A stretch of DNA of 5,725 bases from Anaerolineae bacterium (GTDB taxonomy: Bacteria > Chloroflexota > Anaerolineae > Aggregatilineales > Phototrophicaceae): positions 1 through 5,725 of the forward strand of contig JAIOHO010000954.1 in NCBI GenBank assembly GCA_019912905.1. Reading direction: 5' to 3'. This document shows, one piece after another, positions 1-5,725 of the stretch. The position numbers were made by a program, and so were the translations under genes. Position 1 is the first letter of the stretch; every line of letters starts with the position of its first letter. The notes beneath the pieces are model-generated. The model saw nothing but the letters and a program-made list of their open reading frames with translations. It was not told the origin of the DNA and made no database searches.

Positions 1-131
1 ATGCTAGACAAACACGGGGCAGAGGTAGCTCAAAATCGTGATGCCAGCCCTTGCCAGATCACGTTTCGATACAAAGATGTAAGCAAATCGAACCACCTGA
101 TTATGCCATCGCACAGTCAGGCTGCTTACAC
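1..131 (-). other. Untranslated leader between FMN riboswitch and an off-window gene
   Basis: This is the stretch transcribed after the riboswitch aptamer. On the minus strand no frame shows an ATG, GTG or TTG opening a convincing reading frame that runs out past base 1; the few GTG/ATG codons meet stops quickly. It is therefore read as the rest of a 5' leader, with the target gene starting outside the window. It contains a hairpin at 78-130 (annotated separately) and a weaker one at 37-63: arms CGTGAT and ATCACG, 15-base loop, followed by ATTTTG in transcript sense. The second might be a terminator or might mask a ribosome binding site, but it is too weak to call. By knowledge of FMN riboswitches the target should concern riboflavin synthesis or uptake (ribD/ribE/ribBA/ribH or a RibU-like importer); that is inference. 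Confidence 0.6.
78..130 (-). promoter_or_regulatory. Expression-platform hairpin of the FMN riboswitch
   Basis: Immediately 3' of the aptamer's P1 stem (one base away) the transcript can fold into a hairpin with perfect 8-bp arms, TGTAAGCA (minus strand, 130 to 123) and TGCTTACA (85 to 78). Inside it are further pairs: CCTGA with TCAGG (121-117 with 100-96) and a small TGC/GCA stem-loop (113-111 with 106-104). The stem is followed by TCTTTGT, a poor U-tract. Position and structure suit the switching element of a riboswitch, either a weak intrinsic terminator or part of an antiterminator or RBS-sequestering fold. Which of these is right cannot be decided without the downstream start codon. Confidence 0.5.
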
Positions 132-298
132 ACCTTCTCCCATCCGGACTCTAACCGTCGGCTCTGGCCTCCCACCAGATCCACCGGCATGACCATCGGT
201 CATGACGCACCAGTACCGAAGTATTGGCGACACGGGTCGCGGGCTTCGTGCAATCTGCACGTTACCGCCGGTCGGGGATTTCACCCTGCCCCGAAGGT
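132..298 (-). promoter_or_regulatory. FMN riboswitch (RFN element)
   Basis: On the minus strand this stretch matches the FMN-sensing aptamer piece by piece. P1 is ACCTTC (298-293) closing with GAAGGT (137-132). Then come GGGGCAGGGTGAAAT, CCCCGACCGGCGGTA, a P3 hairpin with GTGCA/TGCAC arms, AGCCCGCGACCCG, the GGTGGATCTGG segment, GAGCCGACGGTTAGAGTCC and GGATGGGAGAAGG. These are the hallmark conserved blocks of the RFN element, in order and all present. Between the P3 and P4 blocks lie two extra arms: one at 210-227 capped by a UUCG tetraloop and one at 188-204 with a perfect 7-bp CATGACC/GGTCATG stem. They correspond to the known variable and facultative stem-loops of the family. The RNA binds flavin mononucleotide and represses riboflavin synthesis or transport genes in cis; its target is off-window. 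It lies downstream of the kinase gene on the same strand but is likely a separate transcription unit. Confidence 0.97.
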
Positions 299-321
299 TT
301 GCGTATTCAAGTTGTTCAATG

Positions 322-330
322 AGTATAACA
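322..330 (-). promoter_or_regulatory. Possible extended -10 promoter for the riboswitch transcript
   Basis: The minus strand reads TGTTATACT: a TATACT hexamer (5 of 6 to TATAAT) preceded by TG one base upstream, the extended -10 pattern. Transcription would start near 315, about 17 bases before the riboswitch P1 stem, a sensible leader geometry. No good -35 hexamer lies 16-18 bases upstream, which extended -10 promoters tolerate. The site falls in the short gap between the kinase stop codon and the riboswitch. The assignment is from consensus only. Confidence 0.4.
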
Positions 331-340
331 GAGAATTTGT

Positions 341-360
341 CAGAATCACACCGGATTCTG
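341..360 (-). terminator. Inverted repeat over the kinase stop codon, possible weak terminator
   Basis: A perfect 7-bp inverted repeat (CAGAATC, 6-base loop, GATTCTG in transcript sense) spans the TGA stop of the histidine kinase gene. It could end the regulator-transporter-kinase transcript or protect its 3' end. It is followed by ACAAATTCTCTG and not by a clean U-run, and the stem is only three-sevenths G-C, so a strong Rho-independent terminator is doubtful. Confidence 0.35.
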
Positions 361-1467
361 GGACTCAGGCTTCGATTCTCCGGCTGGCAGGGTGAAGAAG
401 AAGCGTCCCCCGGGCTGTTTGCTGCTGCCCTCCGCCCAGATGTGTCCGCCATGCGCCTCAACGATATGTTTGCAGATCGCCAGGCCCAGGCCGGTGCCTT
501 CACTGACCGAACGCGAGGAATCCACCTGGTAGAAACGCTCGAAGATGCGCGCCGTCTGATCATCAGGGACGCCAGGGCCGCTGTCAATAACGCTGATCTT
601 CACTTCGTCCCCTGCGCTGCGGGCCTGGACCGTAATCACTTCGCCGGGCGGCGACCACTTAATCGCGTTGTGGATCAGGTTGACCAGCACGCGGCGCACT
701 TTATCCCGATCGCACAGGGCCAGGAGATCTTCGGGTACGTCGAGGACGACATCCAGTTCTTTGTCATCGCTCTGGTCATACATGCGCTCCACAGCGTCAG
801 TCACCATTTCGGCAACCGGAATTTCCACCATGCGCATGATCGCCTGACCGGATTCGATCATGGACAGGTCGAGCAGTTCCTCGGCCATCCACAGCAGCGC
901 GTCCGTCTCGCGGCCAATCGCCCGCAGCGAATTGATACTCTTTTTGCGCTTCGGTCTCTCGGTTTCATGGAACAGGCCGTCGATAATCAGGCGGATATTG
1001 GCAATCGGCGTGCGCAGTTCGTGCGAGATGTTGGCGACCATATCGCGCCGCGCCCGGTTGAGACGCACCAGATCGGTAATGTCTTCCAGCGCCAGACAGA
1101 CAAACGTGTTTTGATTGCGGATGACGACCTCTGTTCGCACCCGGTAGACGTGTTCACCGATCCGCATCTGCTCTTCGAGGATTTCCTCCCGATTGGTCAG
1201 CGTGTCTTCGACCATAGCCGCCAGTTCAGCAGATCCCGTCATGTCCAGCAGTGTTTCGCCAACTGGTCTTTGACGCTGAAAGAGATCCTCGGCGCGGTTG
1301 TTGATGGCAAGGATCTCGCAGCGCTCATTCATCACGATCAGGGCATCATAGGCGCTGTTGGACATCGTGAGCAGCAGGGCTTTGGTATGCGCCAACTGCT
1401 GCTCAAGTTCAAGCACGCGCTTCTCTAACACTTCTACGGTATTTTGATCCGACCTAAAAAGATTCAT
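346..1467 (-). CDS. Soluble PAS-domain sensor histidine kinase
   Basis: The 373-residue product is a two-component histidine kinase that should autophosphorylate and pass phosphate to a response regulator, most simply the OmpR-type regulator encoded two genes upstream. Residues 7-34 look like a coiled coil (LEKRVLELEQQLAH), followed by a PAS-like sensor domain (about 35-135). The HisKA dimerisation domain has the phosphoacceptor H149 in SHELRTP. The HATPase_c domain has an N-box (N263, N267 in NLIHNAIKW), G1 box DSGPGVP (295-301), F-box FERFYQVD (309-316) and G2 box GTGLGLA (324-330). All catalytic boxes are intact. No signal peptide or membrane segment is visible, so it should be cytoplasmic, or membrane-associated only through a partner. 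The ATG at 1467 was chosen because it forms an ATGA overlap with the transporter stop and opens a normal protein; a weak AGG lies 8 bases upstream. An upstream GTG at 1584 would add 39 residues lying inside the transporter gene and is unlikely. The exact ligand is unknown. Confidence 0.95.
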   Translation of the reverse strand: MNLFRSDQNTVEVLEKRVLELEQQLAHTKALLLTMSNSAYDALIVMNERCEILAINNRAEDLFQRQRPVGETLLDMTGSAELAAMVEDTLTNREEILEEQMRIGEHVYRVRTEVVIRNQNTFVCLALEDITDLVRLNRARRDMVANISHELRTPIANIRLIIDGLFHETERPKRKKSINSLRAIGRETDALLWMAEELLDLSMIESGQAIMRMVEIPVAEMVTDAVERMYDQSDDKELDVVLDVPEDLLALCDRDKVRRVLVNLIHNAIKWSPPGEVITVQARSAGDEVKISVIDSGPGVPDDQTARIFERFYQVDSSRSVSEGTGLGLAICKHIVEAHGGHIWAEGSSKQPGGRFFFTLPAGESKPESQNPV

Positions 1468-2360
1468 GGTACAAACCTGGGTTTCAGAATATTCGGAAAG
1501 GGAAAAGTAAGCAGGCCCAACCCGGCCACCAGAAGTCCGATGCCCACAATCGCCAGGGCAGACAGGCGTTCGCCGACTACCCACACACCCAGAATCCCGG
1601 CGGTCAGCGGCTCAGCCAGGGACAGCGTGACCGCTGTGGCTGTGAGAACGCGGGACAGCCCCCGGGCGAACAGCACATACGCCAGCGCTGTCGCAACCAG
1701 ACCCAGGTGCAGGATGACGACCAGGCTGCGCGGCTCTGCCAACCAATCGAGATCGGTCAGCAGCAGCGTCGGGGCCAGCAGCAGCGCGCCCAGGCAGAAT
1801 ACGACCGCCATCACCGCATCCGGCGGGTAATGCGCCAGCAGGCGCTTGCTGAACAGCGTATAGAGCGCATACGACAATCCAGCTCCCAGCGCCAGGATCA
1901 CACCCACCGCATCCACCCGCGCATCCTGGCCGGGAGCCACCAGCAGTCCACAGCCGACTATCGCCAGCAGCGTGGCCGCCAGCCAGCGCGGGCCGGGTTT
2001 CTCACGGTTCAGCCACCATGCCAGGAAACCGGCCATGATTGGGGCACTGCCAATGCCGACGATGGTGCCCACTGCGACTCCGGTTCGGGCCACGCCGCCA
2101 AAAAAACACAACTGATACGTGGCGATGGTCAGGCCGGTCAGAAGCGTTGGCTTGAGCGGCCATGTCCGCAGATGAAAGCGAATGCCGCGTGCCAGCGCAA
2201 TGATCAGCAAGGCCGCGCCGCCGATCACCAGGCGCAGCGTACCGATGAGAATCGGTTGGGCACCCTCTGGCGCGAGCGCCTGAGCCGTGCCGGTCGTGCC
2301 CCACAAGATCGCCGCAGCCACGACCAGCAGCGAGCCGCGCCGGGCCTGATTTTCAAGCAT
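1464..2360 (-). CDS. EamA-family (DMT superfamily) membrane transporter
   Basis: The 298-residue product is a ten-helix inner-membrane carrier of the drug/metabolite transporter superfamily, built from two EamA repeats (about 10-142 and 150-286). Hydrophobic helices lie near 11-30, 36-56, 73-92, 96-117, 125-143, 150-170, 181-200, 213-231, 238-260 and 266-286. Family signatures are ILWGTTG in helix 1 and SLAEPLTAGILGVWVVGERLS in the second repeat. Family members export amino acids, metabolites or toxic compounds; the substrate here cannot be read from sequence. The ATG at 2360 is preferred because GTGGA sits about 8 bases upstream and helix 1 follows directly; a GTG at 2396 would add 12 residues but has AGG too close to it. 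The gene follows the response regulator by 55 bases and its stop overlaps the kinase start by four bases, which suggests translational coupling and shared function. Its C-terminus NILKPRFVP is slightly basic. Confidence 0.93.
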   Translation of the reverse strand: MLENQARRGSLLVVAAAILWGTTGTAQALAPEGAQPILIGTLRLVIGGAALLIIALARGIRFHLRTWPLKPTLLTGLTIATYQLCFFGGVARTGVAVGTIVGIGSAPIMAGFLAWWLNREKPGPRWLAATLLAIVGCGLLVAPGQDARVDAVGVILALGAGLSYALYTLFSKRLLAHYPPDAVMAVVFCLGALLLAPTLLLTDLDWLAEPRSLVVILHLGLVATALAYVLFARGLSRVLTATAVTLSLAEPLTAGILGVWVVGERLSALAIVGIGLLVAGLGLLTFPFPNILKPRFVP

Positions 2361-2403
2361 AGTTGAAATCCACTTCGGAATAATGGATGCTGCCACGACC
2401 TGT

Positions 2404-2409
2404 ATTATA
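2404..2409 (-). promoter_or_regulatory. Consensus -10 hexamer in the regulator-transporter gap (possible internal promoter)
   Basis: The minus strand carries a perfect TATAAT just after the response regulator stop codon, about 44 bases before the transporter ATG. A start near 2397 would give a leader of about 37 bases. No recognisable -35 hexamer is found 16-18 bases upstream (ACCGCT or CCGCTT there), and no TG extension. It may allow transporter and kinase expression apart from the regulator, or may be chance in an AT-rich gap. Confidence 0.25.
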
Positions 2410-2415
2410 AGAGGA

Positions 2416-3102
2416 TTAACCCTCGAAGCGGTAGCCTACGCCGCGCACGGTCACGATGCGGGTGGGGTTTGAGGGGTCGTCTTCGATCTTCTCGCGCAGC
2501 CAGCGGACATGTACATCCACCGTGCGTTTGTCCACAAAATAATCATACCCCCATACTTTCGTGAGGATCAGATCGCGCGAGAGCACAGCACCCTTGTTGC
2601 GCATCAATTCCGCCAGCAGGTCGAACTCTTTGTTGCTCAGCTTCACTTCCTGCTCCTGCTTAAAAAAGCGGCGACCCGTCAGGCTGAGGCGCAGATCATT
2701 GGAAGAGAGTTCGTCCTGGGGCACAGGCCGCCCCGGTGCGCGGCGCATGACCGCCCGCACCCGCGCCAGAAACTCGCCCAGGCTGAATGGCTTGACGATG
2801 TAGTCATCCGCACCGCTTTCCAGCCCAACGATTTTATCGACTTCAGTGCCGCGTGCCGTGAGCATGATAATGGGGATGTGCGCCAGCGAGGTATCGTGGC
2901 GCACAATGCGGCAGATGCTCAACCCATCCAGGCGCGGCAGCATGATGTCTAGGATAATGAGATCAGGGTGCTCCGAGCGTATCTTGTCGAGTCCGTCTTC
3001 GCCGTCGGTTGCGGTCGTGACCTTGAAGCCGTCGTCTTGCAGCTTCGCCGCCAGGTTGCGGACCAGAGTTGTTTCGTCTTCAACGATTACCACCTTAGCC
3101 AT
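2416..3102 (-). CDS. OmpR/PhoB-family DNA-binding response regulator
   Basis: The 228-residue product is a phosphorylation-controlled transcription factor of usual family length. The receiver domain (about 3-117) has the acidic pair E8/D9, phosphoacceptor D52 in LDIMLP, the switch residue T82 in LTAR and conserved K104 in VKPF. The C-terminal winged helix (about 134-226) shows LSNKEFDLLAELMRNKG, the recognition-helix region DKRTVDVHVRWLREKIEDD and the wing signature TVRGVGYRFEG. The ATG at 3102 starts directly before the typical KVVIVEDE strand; its ribosome binding site is weak (only GAAAG upstream). It heads a unit with the EamA transporter and the histidine kinase, and the kinase is its probable partner. 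A phased repeat array upstream of it looks like a binding site for this kind of protein, which suggests autoregulation. It resembles PhoP/PhoB/ResD-like regulators, but subgroup and regulon cannot be fixed from sequence alone. Confidence 0.97.
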   Translation of the reverse strand: MAKVVIVEDETTLVRNLAAKLQDDGFKVTTATDGEDGLDKIRSEHPDLIILDIMLPRLDGLSICRIVRHDTSLAHIPIIMLTARGTEVDKIVGLESGADDYIVKPFSLGEFLARVRAVMRRAPGRPVPQDELSSNDLRLSLTGRRFFKQEQEVKLSNKEFDLLAELMRNKGAVLSRDLILTKVWGYDYFVDKRTVDVHVRWLREKIEDDPSNPTRIVTVRGVGYRFEG

Positions 3103-3129
3103 CGTTTTTTCTTTCGCGTGGGAATCTCT

Positions 3130-3135
3130 ATTAAC
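3130..3135 (-). promoter_or_regulatory. Tentative -10 for the response regulator operon
   Basis: GTTAAT (4 of 6 to consensus) sits about 28 bases before the ATG. There is no matching -35; the -35 zone is instead occupied by the TTAaCA-like repeats. Activated promoters of PhoP/PhoB type have this layout. The match is weak and depends on the repeat array being real. Confidence 0.2.
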
Positions 3136-3147
3136 TCATGCGGAGAA

Positions 3148-3197
3148 TATCAAAGTTGTGCTAAGGATGTGTTAATAATCAAAGGAAGATTTCTTAA
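3148..3197 (-). promoter_or_regulatory. Phased direct repeats, candidate operator for a PhoB/PhoP-type regulator
   Basis: Read on the minus strand, TTAACACA begins at 3175 and TTAGCACA at 3164, 7 of 8 bases identical and exactly 11 bp apart. TTGATA follows at 3153 (another 11 bp) and TTAAGA precedes at 3197 (22 bp, two turns). OmpR/PhoB-family dimers bind head-to-tail half-sites with 11-bp spacing, and Bacillus PhoP boxes have the form TT(A/C/T)A(C/T)A. The array lies 46-95 bases before the response regulator ATG and in no other gene, so it may mediate autoregulation of the regulator-transporter-kinase unit. The core pair is clear; the outer half-sites are weaker. Confidence 0.5.
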
Positions 3198-3199
3198 CA

Positions 3200-4183
3200 T
3201 TAAAAATCGCTTATAGCCCGAACCTCACCCACGGATTTTGCGGCCCTTACTGCGCGGCGAATGGCCTGGCCCACCGCTTCTGCCGCAAACGCGCCGACCA
3301 CACTGACATTGGCATCGACTGCGCCAGTCGCCAGGGCGAACATCGTATCGCCATCGAACATCGTGTGTGCCGGTCGAATCGTCTGCGCGACGCCGTTGTT
3401 CGCCATCTGCGCCAGCTTGTTGACCTGTTCTTTCGACAGGCGAGCATTCGTGGCAACCACCCCAATCACAGTATTGTCGCGAGTGGCCGGTGCAACCGTC
3501 CGTGCGGTTCCGCGCAGCGCTTCGAGCATACCCACAAACTGACTGCTCGCGGCATCGGTTCTTAACCCGGCCAGGATGCGCCCCTGCTCATCGAGCACAT
3601 CACCGACCGCGTTGACCGCCACCAGCGCGGCCACCGCAAGTTCGTCATCAATCGCGATATAGGCAGAGCCAACGCCACCTTTGGTGGCGCGCGCATTCCC
3701 ATACATCGCACCGATCCGGCAGCCTGTGCCCGCCCCAACAGACCCCTGCTCGACCGGTTCATCGCTGGCCGCGAGGCAGGCCGCATAACCCATCGCGCTG
3801 TCCGGGCGGATGCCCTGCTTTCCAAGGGTCAGGTCGAACAGGATCGCGGCAGGCACGATTGGAACCACATAACCCGCGCCGCTGCGGTACCCCTGTCCGC
3901 GTTCCTCCAGAAATCGCATGACTCCGTCTGCCGCCGACAGGCCAAATGCACTGCCGCCGGAAAGCAAAATCGCGTTGACCGTATGCACGTGGTGGGAGGG
4001 GCGCAGCAGGTCCGTCTCACGTGTACCTGGCGCGCCACCGCGCTGATCGACTCCGCCGATCGTGCCCTCTGGACATAAGACCACCGTGCACCCGGTTGCC
4101 CCTTCCAGATGCGTGGCATGTCCCACCCGGACGCCTGCAATCGCGGTCAGAGTGTTATTCGTCGTCCGCGTCGGTATCGTCAT
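3200..4183 (-). CDS. P1-family peptidase, DmpA/NylC-like (MEROPS S58), self-cleaving
   Basis: The 327-residue product belongs to the N-terminal-nucleophile family that includes DmpA aminopeptidase and the nylon oligomer hydrolase NylC. The signature stretch AILLSGGSAFGLSAADG (71-87) and GVRVGHAT near the N-terminus are clear. The segment DNTVIGVVATNA (236-247) matches the autocleavage site: N237|T238 is the predicted cut, freeing T238 as nucleophile and giving chains of about 237 and 90 residues, similar to the 27 + 9 kDa form of NylC. There is no signal peptide, so it should act in the cytoplasm; members hydrolyse small peptides or amides, and the true substrate is unknown. The ATG at 4183 was chosen; a TTG one codon upstream is possible. 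The start lies inside the preceding DUF2007-like gene (29-base overlap) and no good ribosome binding site is seen, which suggests coupling. Length and conserved blocks are complete. Confidence 0.95.
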   Translation of the reverse strand: MTIPTRTTNNTLTAIAGVRVGHATHLEGATGCTVVLCPEGTIGGVDQRGGAPGTRETDLLRPSHHVHTVNAILLSGGSAFGLSAADGVMRFLEERGQGYRSGAGYVVPIVPAAILFDLTLGKQGIRPDSAMGYAACLAASDEPVEQGSVGAGTGCRIGAMYGNARATKGGVGSAYIAIDDELAVAALVAVNAVGDVLDEQGRILAGLRTDAASSQFVGMLEALRGTARTVAPATRDNTVIGVVATNARLSKEQVNKLAQMANNGVAQTIRPAHTMFDGDTMFALATGAVDANVSVVGAFAAEAVGQAIRRAVRAAKSVGEVRAISDF

Positions 4184-4469
4184 CAAAGATCATCCGGTTA
4201 AGGTCATCAGACAGGGCATCAGGTTCATTGGGGAACAGGGCGTCCAGCGCAGCCTCGTAATCGTCTGGATTGACCAGCACCTTGATTTCGCCAAGCGGAC
4301 CGATTGTGATGCCCATCGCACTGGCCCCTGGCACCTGATGCAGCATTGCGGGGATTCCATCACTCTGGAGCCTGCCGACCACGATATGCGCCTCATGGAT
4401 ATTGTGTGTTACATAAACCACCATCCACTGCGGCTGCTGTGGGGATCGGGGTGATATGGATCGGGTCAT
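4155..4469 (-). CDS. Small DUF2007-like protein with acidic tail
   Basis: The 104-residue product contains a compact domain from MVVYVTHNIHEAHIVVGRL through GEIKVLVNPDDYEAALDALF (about 16-80) that resembles DUF2007 ('putative signal-transducing protein') domains, in which a ligand-binding-like beta-alpha fold opens with a V-Y-x-a-x-x-x-x-E-A strand/helix. The C-terminus is strongly acidic (MIFDDDTDADDE). The function is not known. The start is uncertain: ATG at 4469 gives 104 residues with a Ser/Pro/Gln-rich N-terminal extension, while ATG at 4424 gives 89 residues beginning right at the conserved domain, as is usual in the family. Neither has a clear Shine-Dalgarno site. It overlaps the peptidase start by 29 bases, so the two are probably cotranscribed. 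It lies 96 bases after 5S rRNA on the same strand. Confidence 0.75.
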   Translation of the reverse strand: MTRSISPRSPQQPQWMVVYVTHNIHEAHIVVGRLQSDGIPAMLHQVPGASAMGITIGPLGEIKVLVNPDDYEAALDALFPNEPDALSDDLNRMIFDDDTDADDE

Positions 4470-4535
4470 CAGGGGAGTTTAACGCGGATTAAGGTTGATT
4501 GCTATGAGATTATCGATGATGCGGGAAAAGGAAAA

Positions 4536-4717
4536 GAGAGGGGAGGAGGAGAAGAAGGAGAAAGCTGTTGGCAGCGGCGTACTCTCCCACACCGTCTCCA
4601 GTGCAGTACCATCCGCGCTCATGGGCTTAACGACCGGGTTCGGGATGGAGCCGGGTGGACCCCCATGGCTCTAACCACCAACAAATCCCTGCCTGTCCTC
4701 TTCCCCCTCACCCTCTC
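4536..4717 (-). other. Complementary tracts flanking 5S rRNA, likely precursor processing stem
   Basis: In transcript sense a purine-rich tract upstream of 5S (4717 down to 4696) can pair with a pyrimidine-only tract downstream of it (4559 down to 4536). The outer seven bases, GAGAGGG with CCCTCTC, pair perfectly. The inner part pairs over about 13 of 14 positions with G-U pairs allowed, after one mismatch and a small bulge. The 5S RNA would sit in the loop of this long helix, as expected for a double-strand endonuclease (RNase III- or M5-like) maturation site. The pyrimidine run itself is longer (4523-4564, 42 bases without a purine). Confidence 0.55.
4566..4683 (-). rRNA. rrf: 5S ribosomal RNA
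   Basis: The gene is about 118 bases. The transcript begins TGTTGGTGGTTAGAGCC and ends GAGTACGCCGCTGCCAACA; the ends pair as helix I (TGTTGGTGG with CTGCCAACA, including G-U pairs). Internal hallmarks are CCACCCGGCTCCATCCCGAACCCGG, GTTAAGCCC and GATGGTACTGC. The ends were set from helix I and could be off by a base or two. It follows the 23S gene by 113 bases, the normal 23S-5S order of a bacterial rRNA operon. Confidence 0.97.
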
Positions 4718-4796
4718 AGTGTTCACTGTTTCAGATGAAGGTCACATCCACATACTGCATACTCTGCTCGCGAAAGCACCCACTTCTCCGTACCAC
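4684..4796 (-). other. 23S-5S internal transcribed spacer
   Basis: This is a 113-base spacer between the 23S 3' end and 5S. No tRNA cloverleaf or open reading frame is seen. It holds the upstream purine arm of the 5S stem (4696-4717) and a small CAGT/ACTG hairpin next to it (4717-4728). Confidence 0.8.

Positions 4797-5725
<929 letters not shown>

Noticed and set aside
126..587. Minus-strand open frame of 153 codons across the kinase 3' end and riboswitch
   Set aside because: It runs out of frame through the kinase and through the whole structured aptamer; its sequence is Arg/Ser-rich with no domain.
202..1428. Long plus-strand open frame of 408 codons antisense to the kinase
   Set aside because: It begins inside the riboswitch and lies wholly opposite the kinase gene, which has all its catalytic motifs. 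The translation has no recognisable domain and is rich in H, R and Q, typical of an antisense shadow in GC-rich DNA.
1707..2366. Plus-strand open frame of 219 codons opposite the transporter
   Set aside because: The Q/R-rich composition mirrors the complement of a hydrophobic transmembrane gene; the minus-strand product is an unambiguous EamA protein.
2411..2424. Short GAGG/CCTC hairpin over the response regulator stop codon
   Set aside because: Only 4-5 bp with no U-run, and it would separate genes that appear to form one unit; it is most likely chance.
4509..4514. GATAAT as a -10 box for the DUF2007-like gene
   Set aside because: The hexamer is good but the -35 position (TCTTTT) does not match and there is no TG extension, so it was not listed as a promoter.

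Overview
The window comes from a bacterial chromosome, moderately GC-rich by eye. Every supported gene lies on the minus strand, so the biological order runs from high to low coordinates: 23S rRNA (3' part), 5S rRNA, a DUF2007-like small protein, a P1-family (DmpA/NylC-like, S58) peptidase, an OmpR/PhoB-type response regulator, an EamA (DMT-superfamily) transporter, a soluble PAS histidine kinase, and an FMN riboswitch whose target gene lies beyond base 1. The rRNA is clearly bacterial. The gene mix and the weak Shine-Dalgarno sites would fit a Chloroflexota (Anaerolineae-like) genome, but this is a tentative guess from general impression and not from a decisive marker.

Region 4797-5725 is the 3' third of a 23S rRNA gene (domain V peptidyl-transferase region, sarcin-ricin loop, 3' end). 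A 113-base spacer follows and then 5S rRNA at 4566-4683. The 5S gene is bracketed by a purine-rich and a pyrimidine-rich tract that are complementary in the precursor RNA, probably a processing stem. I see no convincing intrinsic terminator between 5S and the next protein gene.

Region 3200-4469 holds two overlapping genes: a small DUF2007-like protein with an acidic tail and a P1-family peptidase. The peptidase has a clear N|T autocleavage site predicted to give roughly 27 + 9 kDa chains. After a 97-base gap with an 11-bp-phased TTAaCA-like repeat array (a plausible operator for a PhoB/PhoP-type regulator), a three-gene unit runs from 3102 to 346: response regulator, EamA transporter, histidine kinase. 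The transporter stop and kinase start share an ATGA overlap. The kinase has no membrane segment, so a transporter encoded between the two halves of a two-component system is the most unusual gene arrangement here.

Region 1-345 has no protein gene. It holds a possible promoter with an extended -10, a well-conserved FMN (RFN) riboswitch at 132-298, and a likely expression-platform hairpin at 78-130. The controlled gene is outside the window and is presumably a riboflavin biosynthesis or transport gene.
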